Below are positions 33,076 through 45,276 of a DNA stretch of 64,000 nucleotides, in pieces. Every line of letters starts with the position of its first letter. Positions within the stretch are counted from its first letter, which is position 1. The DNA lies in assembly GCA_930367215.1 (NCBI GenBank), contig OV884059.1, positions 247,999,803 through 248,063,802 of the forward strand, written 5' to 3'. The position numbers and the translations under genes are program-made. The notes under the pieces were generated by a model that had not been told where the DNA came from, searched no databases, and saw nothing but the letters and a program-made list of their open reading frames with translations. This stretch comes from Pollenia angustigena. Taxonomy: Eukaryota; Arthropoda; Insecta; Diptera; Polleniidae.

Positions 33076-33574
33076 TACTTACATTCTATGAATATTGTCT
33101 AATATCGATATTTATCCATAGCGCAGATTTCATTATCGATACTATCGATTATAGCAGAGCAGAGGTTTGAATGTATATATGGTAATGCGTTTATTAAACG
33201 ATAAAGTTAAGTTAAACATAAGGAACTATAAAAACAATTAACACGTAACAAATAAGATTATACAGGGCGACTCCAATATCGATATTTCTATCGACTGAAT
33301 GTATGTACTTGAGCAGGAAAATTTTAACTAGTTTTTTATCAGGCTACAGTTCGTTGTTTTTATGACTTTATTAAACGTATGAGACATAAGTATGTACGCA
33401 CGTTTTTTTAGATGACAGTTTTTGAAAAATTGTTCTGCTAATAAGCACCTTTCTGAAGGAACCGAAGTAGGGACTAGGTATAACATATATAATTGCAACT
33501 TTAGATAATGCTCTAAATTAGTTTTGATTCTCAACTCAAAAGATAATCAATTTACCGGACTTTTCCTCTTAAGC
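33076..33574. other. unassigned stretch
   Basis: Several TATCGAT motifs lie at about 33103-33150 and 33280-33295. No gene recognised. Confidence 0.4.
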
Positions 33575-33892
33575 TGGAGGTCCATAACACGCGTTTTCGC
33601 CTCCACGCAGCGCATGCTTTTATAACCTTACTTGCGTTCTACGTTTCAAGTTACATGCAACGCTTTTTATGCAGCAGCAGCACAAGTAAAAATAAAATTT
33701 AATTTGTCAAAATCAGCTGATTTGTTCGAACGCTGCTTGTGACGCTTACAAAAGTAGAAAGTAAACCTACTTTTCGCCTCAAGGCATCTGCGCTTTTGTG
33801 CATGTAACTTACTACGTATAACTACATAGATTCTACTTTTTTGACAGCTGCGTATGCTGCGAAAAAGCGAGTAACGCGTGGTGTGGACCTCC
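33575..33892. mobile_element. TIR element with TGGAGGTCCA ends, 318 bp
   Basis: Left TGGAGGTCCATAACACGCG and right CGCGTGGTGTGGACCTCCA are inverse, with matching inner GCG/AGC-rich blocks. Relatively G+C-rich. No coding function; the open frame spanning it follows the repeat. Target duplication unresolved. Confidence 0.65.
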
Positions 33893-34825
33893 AACTTTAT
33901 GGTCGTTCATGCCCGCGATTGCGATTGCAATTGCAATTGAATTTGTATTTGCATATTTTTTTACAACATTACAAAAATATTTGACATTTCAGTCCCTACA
34001 GTGTTGAGTCTACACTCATAAAATTATTACAGTAACTGATTGTGGGTTATTAAATTTGTTTTCCGTACTGTTAAAATCGAATAAAAATATAGTTATTTTA
34101 CGAATAATTTTATTTTTTAACATTTATGTTTGTTTATTGTTGTAGTTGTTTCTTTGGCCTGAGTGATGAATTTATGAATATTATTTTTGTCAAGCTAATA
34201 GGGCCTAAATTTCTTCAATGTAAATAAAATTCAATTTTTAATTACAATATTTTGTTCCCGACGTTTCGTTGATTGTTTGTCGACTTTTTCAAGGGATTGT
34301 AAAATGAAAATTTAATCACATTAAAAAGTTTTAGTTGTACTCAGGATCATACAAATATAAAAATTAATTTTAATATTTAAAAAATACATATTACTTTAAA
34401 CTTTAAATATATCATAGCTTAAGTAATGGCAACAATATTATTCAAAAAACAAACTACCAAAAAAGAATGTTTTTCCGTATTTATTTTGTTATGTACATAG
34501 TTTGATTTTTTTCGGTTAAAATTTATTTTTTTAAAGTAAAAACTATTAAATTTTAAGGAATAAGATGTTCAATAAATAAAAAAAATTTTGAAATTAATGA
34601 AAAAATCTTTTGTTTTAAATGAAATGTAAATGATCCGCTTTTTTTTAATGAATTTTAATTTGTTTAAAATGAAATTTCGTTTGAATTTAACTACATAATA
34701 TTTTGAGTGTATGTAAACATACACAAATATCGATATTATGACCTTTAATTAGCAGTAAAAGATCACAGCTAAGCACACCTGCCATTCTTATTGTTTGTAT
34801 TCATTGCTGTAATTCAGAGCGAATC
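33893..34825. other. unassigned AT-rich stretch
   Basis: No exon or bounded element recognised. GCGATTGCGATTGCAATTGC near 33916 is a short simple repeat. Confidence 0.4.
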
Positions 34826-35018
34826 ATATATATTATTTCTAAAGCACTTTTTTTTGTCGGTTGCAAATATCTCCCATACCACCGCATCAAATTTAATGAA
34901 TGATATCTCATTTTAAAGCTTATTTCTAACACTAATGACGAAAAATAATTAGAAATTGAAAAATTAATATTTTCATTGATAAAAATTACGGTGCGAAATA
35001 TTCGCACGGGTCATCTAG
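34826..35018 (+). mobile_element. Helitron-type 3' end, copy 1
   Basis: The right end has a 7-bp hairpin GTGCGAA-ATA-TTCGCAC (34991-35007), then GGGTCAT and CTAG (35015-35018) followed by T. Helitrons end in a hairpin about 10 bp before CTRR and insert before T. About 190 bp is shared with the inverted copy at 63279-63645 (AAATATCTCCCATAC, AGATATCATT...). The 5' end is not resolved. No Rep/helicase. Confidence 0.65.
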
Positions 35019-35974
35019 TTAATTTGTAATAGCAAGTAAAAACTTGCGGCAAAAAACTGTGTTTGTAAAGTAGGGCTTTCAATCGGGATTGGTTTTTTTA
35101 AATCCTGGGATTCGGGATTGAAGAATTTTCGGGATATTTTGAATCCCGGGATTCAAGGGATTTTTGAACAATTTTTATTTATACAAAATATAAATACTTT
35201 TTTTTTTAAACTGTATTAAAAAGAACTTAATTTTCAAGTAAATATTCATATTTCATGAACATATAGGTATTATTTATTTGTAAAAAATATAATAAAAACA
35301 AACTTTAAGTAATAATTGATCACAATTCATAAATATCATGTAATAAAAACGTAACAAAAAAAATCTTATTTTTTACCAATATTTGATTATTGATATAAAA
35401 ATTACACCATTTCCAAATGTATTTAAAAAAATTGTGTACAGGAAAACATTTGGACAATTTTAAAATATAATTGCAAAATTTTAACAAGTTAGAGTGCTAT
35501 ATTCGGCTGTGCCGAATCTTTGATACCCTCCACCGACACTTCGAATGTTTTAGGAGTAATATCTGTATGATGTCTATTTATTATTATAATCTTTGTAAAA
35601 ACAGACATCTGCATTAAAATTTGTTGCGGTTTAGACCTATATAAAATTATTGATCGACAATCAGAATCAATTTTAAAAAGTTTGAGTAGAATATCAGTTT
35701 AAGATGAACTTAAATGATTTTCAAGAGAATCATCCCAAATTCTGCAGAACGATTTCTGGTATTAAAAAACATAAATTTCAATACAGCGGTGCAATTAGTT
35801 TAAGCGTTTGCAGTAAATTTCAGAAGGCTGCTAAAATGGAATCTAAGGAAAATTATGGACCGTATATCACAAAATTGCACAACATTTTTTCTGGCTGGAG
35901 TGGGCTTTATATGAGGCCTATGGTAAGTTATGCACCGATCTTCACCAAATTTCACAGTGTCATTTGTAGTAGCA

Positions 35975-38900
35975 TTGGTAGCACGGGGTTTGTTGCCTAT
36001 TTACGTAGCGGAATGCTTTGGTTTGAAAACAAAGGCAACCCGAGAACAAAAAGGTATCGTATGGCCAGATTGTTGACGGTGCTGGCATGCTGGCGTAAGT
36101 CCGGCTAGGGCTCGCCGTATTGGGGTGGTTCTTGCCAACCAATCAAGGCCAATATCTACTACAACCAAAAAAAAAATCATGCCAGTCTATTGGAGGACCA
36201 AAAAGAAAACTTATTTTGAATTAAATGTGACCCGAAACGAACTTGTAGCTACTATTGTTACATCTAAGCGTTCCTACTTGCAGTCCAGTATACTCACTCA
36301 CTATCCTCTTGCGCTCCTTTGTTCCTTTTGAGTTGGTTTGGCGGATGTTGTGCCAACTCTGTTCCCTCCCACATGAAGTACATTCAGACTTCGCCTTGAC
36401 GACCTGTAATAAAATTTTGTTCTTCGAATCGTCCCTTAATTTCTCCGTTTAGCTTACCTTCACCTTCCCATTGACCACCCACTAGTTAACTTATTCACTC
36501 ATCATGAGTAAAAACGAAACGAGTCAGAAATCTTTTTCAAAAATCATTATAACTTCAATGTATTTTATTTGGCTTAAAACACGATATTATAATAGTATTA
36601 CAATTTTAATTCAAGATTTCTTAACCACGACACGATACTATAATACAATCTGGATTTATCTTATATGTTTCCTAATATTATAACTCGTTTTCTCTAAAGT
36701 TATATTGATCAACACACGATATTATAATTGCAATTTCAATTTATCTTGTTTTGATCAAAACACAGTATCATCATACAATTTCAATTTAGCTTATTAACTA
36801 ACGGTTCCCAGCGTTTAGGTACCTAGTACTGTTCGCAATTACCGATTTCCAAAATCTCGATTTAAATTTCAAATTATTATTACCCAAAAAAAAGTTTACT
36901 TTAATAAGAAGAGTTGTTATATTAATTAAAACAAATTAATTTTACTTTACACCCGTAAACAAATAAGTAGTATTAATTAAACGTTAACTTCCTCTGATTA
37001 AACATTTAGTTCACTTGATTAAATTCTTAATAACAAAAATTAATGATTTTACGTTCAAAAGGTCAACAACAATGGACCTAATGATTTCATGCTTGGTTAA
37101 TGTTTAGGCGGCGACAAATTCAGGAAAAACCTTTCTGTGTGGTGTCCCTTTGCGTTACACTATTATGAGTTCGACTAAATATATTATTATAGGTGCCTAT
37201 ATAAATTGTATAATTGTACATATATATAAAAACCCATACCCGGCGGCTGAACAGACCTCACGTATTGGGTTGTAAAAAAAACGAATTTTCAAATACTTGT
37301 TATAAAACAAAAATATGAATTTTACTCTTTTTAAACTCAAAAATATCAGAAATGGTGTTTTCCCTTTATCCTTTCCAAATGCACTTCATGATACCAAAAT
37401 CGAAAAACAGCATTAAACTGGTCTTGAAAAATTACTTGTTAAATATTTTTCCTAAACAACATGAATATTTAATGTTTTCACTTTTCAAATATTTTTTCAT
37501 TCGTTTAAAAAATTTTCATCAACATAAATATATACATATTTTCATCGTTAAATAAAATTTTGTATAAAATAATAATATAATATTTTTATTAGCGCGGATA
37601 TCTTATAAAGAAGATTTTAACAACTGGCTCGTATCTTCAATGTACTTTTTTTTCTCACTCTATTTTATTTTTGTTTTTTTTTTTTTGTTTTAGGAAATGG
37701 AAACCATTTTCGTTTTTGGATTTTGATAGAGATATATTATATTCATTGATGTCTATGCAAATGACATTAGAACATAAAATACATTTAGTAAAGATAAACG
37801 TTTTTTAAACAACCACGAAATTTGCCTTCTAATTAAAGGTCCTTTAACCAACTCCCAAACAACCCCGTATCTAAATACATCCGTACATACACCTGTATGG
37901 GCACCTAAAAACGTATGTATGTATCCTTGCACCTATATATACAAAATCATTGTAACGATAAGGAAAAGTGTTCCATACTTTGTAGGCAAAGGCCCCCTAC
38001 ATTTATATAAATATTGTTGAATTAATAATAAATCTGTCACCGTAGTCTGTGCTTTATGTCTATGTTAAAAATAAAAACAAAGGAACAATACCTGGACCTG
38101 GTTGTAAACTTAGCCGCTGCTACCTACGATACCGTCGTGGGTAAACTACGGCAGACTCCTTCTATACGATGGTTGCCTTGGATCGCCAAATCCCTTGCTG
38201 TTGTTGTTGTTGTTGGGGTACCTGACTATATATTATATTGTTGTTGTGGTGTGCAGGCAAAAGTTGAGGCTACTGTTGACTAAAGCTGCTATTGTTGTTG
38301 TTGGGGTACCTGAATATATATTATATTGTTGTTGTGGTGTGCAGGCAAAAGTTGAGGCTACTGTTGACTAAAGCTGCTATTGTTGTTGTATGTTCTTGTT
38401 GGGGTACCTGACTATATATTATATTGTTGTTGTGGTGTGCAGGCAAAAGTTGAGGCTACTGTTGACTAAAGCTGCTATTGTTGTTATAGGTTGTATCCTA
38501 GAGTTGATGTTGTTGTTGTGTTGGCTACTAGCTCTTGAAGACTTTCGCTGTAGGTTATTCCGCTTTATTAACGAGGCCAGCTCTTTGTATGTCGATGACG
38601 AAAACCCTTTTGTTTGATTTGTGGGTTTCCCTTAAGTTAAAAAGAAATCCTAACAGTTGTCTAAGAATTCCCCTTTGTTTTTCCTTGTTCAACCACAAAT
38701 TAAATATAACTAATTTCGGATTTTTATTTTCTTTAATTTATATGTACGCTGGATTATCGACCGTGTTTGTGGCCGTATTTATTTAAGATTTTATTACTGT
38801 AAATTCCTATAGGTTACCTTTTGGTTTTTATTCCTGGTTCGTTGGCGATTGACCTGATGGTTGGGATAAGGGCTGGACAGGAGGTTGTACCGGGCTGGAT

Positions 38901-39535
38901 TAAAACTCTCCTGTAAGGTGTAGAATCGATCCTGTACGAGCCGTTAAAGTGGTTGACGAATGTTGCTTTTTATGTTTGTGGTTGTTGTACTGAACTCACG
39001 TTTACCCTTGCTACTGTGGCCGACTGTCGGCTTATATTAACAGGTGTGCTTGTTGAGACTCATAACCTCACTTTTTCCCAATTTGATTTCCCCAACGTTA
39101 CACCAGTATATTGGAACACTTGGTTAAGGTATAGTTTTGTGTCTCGCCTTGTTAATTAAACTATTGGTGGTACCTTCGCTGCCGTTGGCTTGAACTCTGA
39201 TTTATTTTAAACCTTGAATTTACTTCTCCCGTTTAGGCAAAAAAAAACTCTTCCCACGTTTTCGACTCAGCCCTCGGAAATCAACTCACCACGAATAATT
39301 CGAATTTTGTTCTTTTATAGTGGCGCGTGCCATTTTCTTTTTTCACAAAATTTTTTCTTTAATTGGCGCGTGCCTCGCGTTGATCTAGTGTCATTCCATT
39401 AGAGTTGAATTTTATAGGCAACACGGCACAACCCTGTTGTCTACTACTTTATCTAAAGCAGGGAGGTATAACAAAAAAAAACGCTAAAATGATGACAAAA
39501 TTATGTCACAACGTGACGGGTAGCCGGTGATCCAC
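35975..39535. mobile_element. Unclassified 3.5-kb insertion in the 153-bp array
   Basis: The 153-bp unit breaks off after CATTTGTAGT (35970) and resumes with CATTTCTAGT near 39540, so everything between was inserted. Near the edges CGGGGTTTGTTGCCTAT and ATAGGCAACACGGCACAACC are imperfectly inverse. The interior is G+C-richer than average in places (36000-36450, 38050-39430), but all frames are short. It could be a decayed LTR or DNA element. No diagnostic domain was found. Confidence 0.45.
38205..38490 (+). repeat. 88-98-bp tandem repeat, about 3 copies
   Basis: GGGGTACCTGA recurs at 38215, 38303 and 38401, each followed by ATATATTATATTGTTGTTGT and GTGCAGGCAAAAGTTGAGG. The third spacing is 10 bp longer because of an inserted GTATGTTCTT. 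GTT-rich slippage joins the units. Confidence 0.9.
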
Positions 39536-39544
39536 CACACATTT

Positions 39545-40170
39545 CTAGTTCTATAAAACTGTGATGTATCAAATTTTGTTATGATAGCGTTATTTTTTAC
39601 GTTTTTAGGCGTACTAAGCTGTTTTCGGGGAGTAATGTTTATTTGGAACCTAGGGTAAATTATGAACTGATCTTCACTAAATTTCACAGTCTTATTTCTA
39701 GTCCTGTAAAACTTATATGTTCCAAATTTTATTATGATAGCATTATTTTTTACGTATTTAGGTTTACTAAGCTGTTTTCCGGGAGTAAGGTTTATATGGG
39801 GCCTATGGTAAATGATGGATCGTTCTTCACAAAATTTGAAAGTCTTATTTCTCGTTCAATAAAACTGTGATGTACCAAATTTTGTTATGATAGCATTATT
39901 TTTTACGGATTTAGGCGTACTAAACTGTTTTCTGGAAGTAGGTTTTATACGGGACATATGGTAAATTATGGACCGATCTTCACGAAACTTAATAGTTTCA
40001 TTTCTAGTCCTATTTAACTGTGACGTGCCAAAATTTGTTATGATAGCGTTGTTATTTAGGGTTTTAGGCTTACTATACTGTTTTCCGGGAGTAGGGCTTA
40101 TATGGGGCCTAGGGTAAATCATGGACGGATCTTCTAGAAATTTTACAGCGTGATTTCCAGTTAAATAAAA
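39545..40170 (+). repeat. 153-bp tandem repeat, more than 4 copies
   Basis: Equivalent points (CTAGT or variant before AAACTGTG) fall at 39545, 39698, 39851, 40004 and about 40157, a steady 153-bp period. Units include TTATGATAGC(A/G)TTATTTTTTA, GGCGTACTAA(A/G)CTGTTTTC and ATCTTCAC(T/G)AAA. One more unit precedes the insertion at 35.8-35.97 kb. Frames through it are repeat artefacts. Confidence 0.9.
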
Positions 40171-41046
40171 CGAACTGTTACGAAATCGTATATCATTCTG
40201 TGCATTTTTCCACCATTTATGTTAGTTTTTGTAACAAAATTATCAATTTTTTTAGGTGGTGGTTCCACATTTTGATTCATAGCTCAGATCCTATTGAACC
40301 GATTTTGCTGGATTTCAATCCCAAACTGCTTAGGATAACTACAAGCAATTTGTCACCAAGTTTGTTTATTTCTTTTGAGTTTTTCGAAAGTGAGCGTGTT
40401 TTCAACAGACGGACAGACGGACATGGCTAAATCGACTTAAAATTACTCAAGGACCCAGAATATATATACTCTATAGGGTCTGAGATGAATAATAAAGAAG
40501 TTTCACACGGAATGACAAACTTAATATACCCTCTTCCCAACTAATTGTGGTGGAGGGTATAACAAAAAAAATAATATAATAAAAATCCTTTCAACTTAAT
40601 TAATCGATATATTTTGAACAAAACTTTTTGTATATTTATAAATTGTACATATTGTAATTATTGTTTCCTCAAATGAAAGAAAGTATAGTTTTTGTTTTGG
40701 TATGTTTTGTTTATTTTTGAACAAACAGGGTGTTTCAAAAACTTTTTGTCAAAAAATACACCAACAAACAAATATTTATACAAGTTATTAAAAAAAAATG
40801 TAAAAATAATACAAAATATAAAAAAAATCCGGATCCCGAAAATCCCTGGATTAAAAATCAGAAATCCCGAGATTCGGGATTTGCCTAATCCCGAAAATCC
40901 CGGGATTTCCGGGATCGGGATTTCCCGATTGGAAGCCCTAGTGTAAAGCAACTGTTTCATGTCTTCAAAACTATATTGATATTTTTCCTATCGATATTTT
41001 CGATTTTTTAAGACTATCGATAGTTTCCCAACATTAATACATACAT

Positions 41047-41439
41047 AACATATCGTTGCAGGAATTAAAGAACGCTGTAACGGACAAAAAATCGAAAATA
41101 CGTTTTTTTTTTGCATCATTTTTATCAGAAAAAAATACGGCGTCGATTGGTCCCGGTACCATATTTGTATGATAAAGAAAAATTCACTTAAGCCAAAAAT
41201 AAAAAAAATCGTTTGCTGTAAGCCGCAGAATCACCGGGAATAATAGACTTGAGAGGTAATGTTAAGAGCCAATATATAAAGCGAGAAAAACTAAAAATAC
41301 GGTCTTAAAATCATGTTCCTAAGTTGCATAGTTTTTGTGATATGAACTTTTTTCTACTTTCTTCATACAGGTTATTTTACTCTGGTGAACATTTTTCGTT
41401 TTGTCAGTTGCAGCGTTCTGTAATTCCTGCGACGATATG
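41047..41439. mobile_element. TIR element with CATATCGTTGCAGGAATTA ends
   Basis: Left CATATCGTTGCAGGAATTA and right TAATTCCTGCGACGATATG are inverse, and pairing extends inward about 40 bp through GAACGCTG and GACAAAA. 393 bp, no coding function, target duplication unresolved. Confidence 0.75.
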
Positions 41440-41713
41440 TATGTAACAGTTCACCAAAGTAATTTTACTTACATAGTTTTAACTTAAAAAAAAACTTTAA
41501 TTAAACAATAACAAATAACAATCATTGGAGTTGTCACTGTTTTTTTATGATCCACCCATAAAGGTCGGTATAGACTTCTGCCATAAAAAGGCTGTGTTGT
41601 ATTTTTTTAATTTTAAGAACAAAAAAAAAATGTTTAAAAAAACAGATATTGGCACATGTTTACAAAAATGTATTTATTTATGTTCGCATAAAAACTTTAA
41701 TATTAACAGGGAA

Positions 41714-43401
41714 CAGAGCTGTTAATGAATCATTCTTTTTTGATTTTAATTCGTTACGAATTAGCTAAATTTTGAATTAGTTATTTTCACAGCAAATGAA
41801 TCTGTAAAATGAATTGCATTTCGTTTCCAATTCAAATTTTCATTTAAATGAATTAGAACAATGAATTCAAATGAGTGAAATCAAAAATAAGTTGCAATCA
41901 ATCAAACTCAAGAGCAGATCTGTGGGGAATAACTTAAATTTACTATTTTTATTGCATTTAGAAGTTTTCAATACAAAAAGTAAAAAAATTTTCCAATTGT
42001 AGTGAAAGTAGTGAGAATTTCGAGTAAACGAACACAGATTTGACACCAAAAAATGTTGTTGAGAGTCAAAGTTGCTAAAATCTTTGAAATTCGATTGAAA
42101 AATTTTAAAAAAAGAAATTTTCCAAAATATACAAGTATGAGATTTTTTAAACAAAAAATTATTGTTAAATATTTTTACACTATTTGATAAAAATAAAATT
42201 TTAGTTTATTTTAGCAAATAAACAAAGAATTTTCTTCGCAATACCAATGAATTTTGACATTAATCCCATGAAAAATTGCATTAAAAAGGAACATATGCAG
42301 CGCTTCGTTGGATCAATGAAACCTCTTTCCTAAAATGTATTTAATGAAACATTACATTAGATCTATGAATATAATTCATTGGATGAATACTTTCAATAAA
42401 GTAAAAAAATTGTATTTTATTTTTTCTTATATTATTTTATTTTAAATTTTTTTTCTGTTTCTGGCGGGATTCGATCGGGCAACCTCGGTGCTGATAGACT
42501 AGCTCTCTACCAGCTAGTCTACCGGGGCAGTGTAGTTTTTGGATAAAAAACTATGTTCTTTAGTCAATTAATAGCGTAAATATGAGATTAAATTGTCCAT
42601 GACAACAATAACAACGTTGATTGAAAGTTTTTTGTTCATTACTATAATGACATTTTTCATTTTCAAATATGTTGGTTTTATAAGAAAAAATTTTATTTCA
42701 TAAATTGAATGGCATATTACACTAGATGTATGAAATAATTAAATCTTGCATTTTTTGATTAGCAATTAAACATTTTTTTAATGAAACTATAATTTTGTAT
42801 TAATTTATGAATATAGTTATGTTTGTTTATTGTTTTTTTATGTTCCCAAATAAAATTTTTTGTTTAACTTGCACAAACTTAAGTTTTCATATATCCAATG
42901 AAAATTTTTAACGTAATTACGAATTCCAATAAAGCGATTTTAACGAAAATACTTCATTATAACTATGAAATTCCATTTAGACAATGACAATTTTCATTTA
43001 CCCAAGGAAAATTTGTTTATGAAAATGATTTATTAAATATATGAAGCATTTTTCTTTCAGTGTACCTGACAATTCCATTTCAATACAAAATGAATTCAAA
43101 TTTCAATCAATTCAAATGATTTGTAAATGAATTGTTAATTCTTAATTCTAAATCATTTGAAATATGTTATTCAATATCAATTCAATTCAAATTAATCCGT
43201 AAAATAAATTGCAATTTACTTTTAAAAATTCATTCGAACTAAAAACGAATTGCTATTCATTTTTACCATATTCATTTGAATTGACTCAAATTTCGTTCAA
43301 TTAATTTTTTTGTGTAAAAAAAAATTAATCAAAATTTGCTAATTCAGTGCATGAATGATTCGCGAATTAATTCAAAAATGGAAGATTCATTTACAGCTCT
43401 G
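41714..43401 (+). mobile_element. hAT element, 1.7 kb, non-autonomous
   Basis: Tips CAGAGCTGTTAATGAATC and complement CAGAGCTGTAAATGAATC are flanked by an exact 8-bp duplication ACAGGGAA (41706-41713, 43402-43409). AATTCATTTGAAT-type motifs are repeated along both flanks. It has no transposase. A tRNA-like SINE head lies inside. Confidence 0.92.
42400..42540 (-). repeat. Possible tRNA-derived SINE fragment
   Basis: On the minus strand GGTAGACTAGCTGGTAGAG resembles a pol III A box, and about 35 nt on GATCGAATCCCGCC resembles a B box and T-arm end. This is followed by an A-rich tail (about 42400-42455). GACTAGCT/AGCTAGTC makes a D-arm-like hairpin. The acceptor arms do not pair, so it is not a functional tRNA gene. 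Confidence 0.45.
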
Positions 43402-43409
43402 ACAGGGAA

Positions 43410-43817
43410 GTTTTTTTGAAGATAACAATACGCAGTACTTGTTCTACGGCTCAAAACATAAAAATTGTGTGTATGTACTTATATTCTATTTTCATTTTTA
43501 AAAAAAAACTTAAAAAATTAAAATTTTTGCAATTTATTTTCGTGTTCGTATTAATTAAATTATTTTAACATTTTGAAATTAAATTATTTTTTGATGATAA
43601 AATCGCCGAATAAAGTTAAGAAAAAAAATACTTTTAATATTCACATAAACATCTTGTTGTTGTTGTTGACAAACGCTTGTGTAGTTTATTCGGCCCTTAA
43701 ATAAGTAAATAGGTAAGTACGTACAAATATAAGCAAATTGAAGTTTTGCTAAACTTTCATTTAGTATAAACACACATAATTAAATTTAATTACAAACATA
43801 AAAAAATGTTAAATACA
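43410..43817. other. unassigned stretch
   Basis: AT-rich sequence between two transposons. No gene recognised. Confidence 0.45.
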
Positions 43818-43819
43818 TA

Positions 43820-44693
43820 CGAGGGCGGTCCCCAAATTATCTGACCTAAAAAATAAAACACAATGAACTTGTGAAAAAATTATCTTTAATTAAGTTTCTA
43901 CCTTAAGCTCAATTTACATTTCCCAGTTTTACTCAATAGCTTTGATTCCCTGTTTATTGTAAGAATTACCAAGCTCCTTTAAAAAGCCATCGACCGCCGA
44001 CTCTATCTCTCCATTGTTTGCAAATTTATTTCCGCCGAGTATATTTTTCGAGCTTTGAAATAGGCAAGAATCCAAAGGAGATAAATCTGGCGAATAAGGT
44101 GCGTGATGAAGCAATTCAAACTTTTATTAATTGATGTTGGGCATCGTAATAGTGAATGTGTGAACTAACTAGTCTTGCAGCAAACGCGGCACTCATATTG
44201 CGCACAATTTTATCATCTTAAAATTTTCGGTTCAATGCGATGTATAACAATTTGTTATGTGCTTATCATTTCAGCTAGTTCACGCACCTTTAGCCGCAAT
44301 CATCCAATACCATTTTGCGTATTTTTTCTTAACCATTTCTAGCATGAACACCTCAAATGTTCGATCACTGCGCTTGTCCGGTTGCATTTAAGCTCTGCCA
44401 CAAAAAATTTTATAGTCGTAAACGAAGAAGCAGATCCCCTAAAGTGGCATCTAGCTCGGCTTTAATATTGATTGGGCTGACCACTTTTAAATGAAGGTAT
44501 TGTATAACATTTTTTCATGTTGACAAGTTCACTGAGATCATTTATTTTCGATGGCTCCATAAAAATATTCGTAACGCGGCTCCTTGAAACTTTAAACAAA
44601 TGTTTTATAAAGTTTTCACTTTTCACCAAACAAATTTTTTTAAATTACTGTCGCCATTACACGTCAGGTTGGCTAATTTTGGGACCGCACCCG
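43820..44693 (-). mobile_element. mariner relic, 874 bp
   Basis: Tips CGAGGGCGGTCCCCAAATTA and complement CGGGTGCGGTCCCAAAATTA are flanked by TA on both sides (43818-43819, 44694-44695). Length and TA target suit mariner elements, usually about 1.3 kb, so a few hundred bp are deleted. The coding strand is minus. Confidence 0.88.
43929..44114 (-). pseudogene. mariner transposase C-terminal fragment
   Basis: Encodes LHHAPYSPDLSPLDSCLFQS then ILGGNKFANNGEIESAV. PYSPDLxPxD holds the third catalytic Asp of the DD34D triad of mariner transposases. The upstream catalytic Asp residues are not in an open frame. In an intact element the protein cuts and pastes at TA. Confidence 0.85.
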
Positions 44694-44695
44694 TA

Positions 44696-45276
44696 TATTG
44701 AACATATAAACGAAATTGTCATATTTTAGCCACTTCTTTTGTGAATACGGTTAGTTTAAGAGCAAATGCTTTAAAACATGCAGTAATATCATGTTTTGTC
44801 GTCTTAAATGTTTATTAACCTTTTGTTTTGATGTATGTATTTGTAGTATGTTGCACTTGTGTCTTAAGCAGTTTCACTTTTAACGATGTGAAATTGAGGA
44901 GGGTACTTCTGTACGTAGGTACATACTTGAACGAATCCATTATCTTACGACATACGTTAGAAAATGGAACGGCAATCATTTGATAATTGTAGCATTCTCA
45001 ACAAAAAGAGTATTATTCGATATCAAAGCTTCGAATTCAGAAATTAACAGTGTCTTTTATTATTTAAAAAAATGCAATTTGGTGTTCGTCTCTCAAAAAT
45101 GTTTGGCTATCTCAAAGTGTTGCATGTTTTCTTTTAAAAAATTCACCCATACTAATGGCAGTAGGCTACGTATAAATCGACAGTGTGGATAGCGCCCTGT
45201 AAAACAGGTGAATTCTGATAATTAAAATTGTACCAACAACCATTAAAATTTGTACTTTTTGTACTTTACTTGAGCT
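44696..45276. other. unassigned stretch
   Basis: A 70-codon plus frame at 44980-45192 shows no domain. Nothing else recognised. Confidence 0.4.

Larger units (their letters stand above)
35477..40566 (+). mobile_element. Dispersed TATACCCT...GGGTATA repeat with 153-bp tandem core
   Basis: Left end TTAGAGTGCTATATTCGGCT... then GATACCCTCCACC; right end GGTGGAGGGTATAAC. Near the right end is ACGGACATGGCTAAATCGAC, AATATATATACTCTATAGGG and CACACGGAATGACAAAC, motifs I associate with very common fly repeats of the TATACCC/GGGTATA type. A 153-bp tandem array forms the core. The array is split by an insertion at about 35975-39535. Class uncertain: possibly a Helentron or a miniature DNA element. Confidence 0.6.
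35071..40940 (+). mobile_element. hAT-like element with nested insertions (5.9 kb span)
   Basis: Tips TAGGGCTTTCAATCGGGATT and complement TAGGGCTTCCAATCGGGA are flanked by 8-bp sequences that agree at 7 of 8 (TTGTAAAG 35063-35070, GTGTAAAG 40941-40948). Subterminal repeats of the type CGGGATT / AATCCCG fill both ends. Most of the span is a later insertion at 35477-40566. No transposase is seen. Confidence 0.75.

Noticed and set aside
35704..36108. 134-codon plus-strand frame
   Set aside because: It runs across a 153-bp repeat unit and into the inserted sequence, so it joins unrelated DNA.
42460..42540. Functional tRNA gene
   Set aside because: A and B box-like motifs are present but acceptor and T arms do not pair; a tRNA-derived repeat is more likely.
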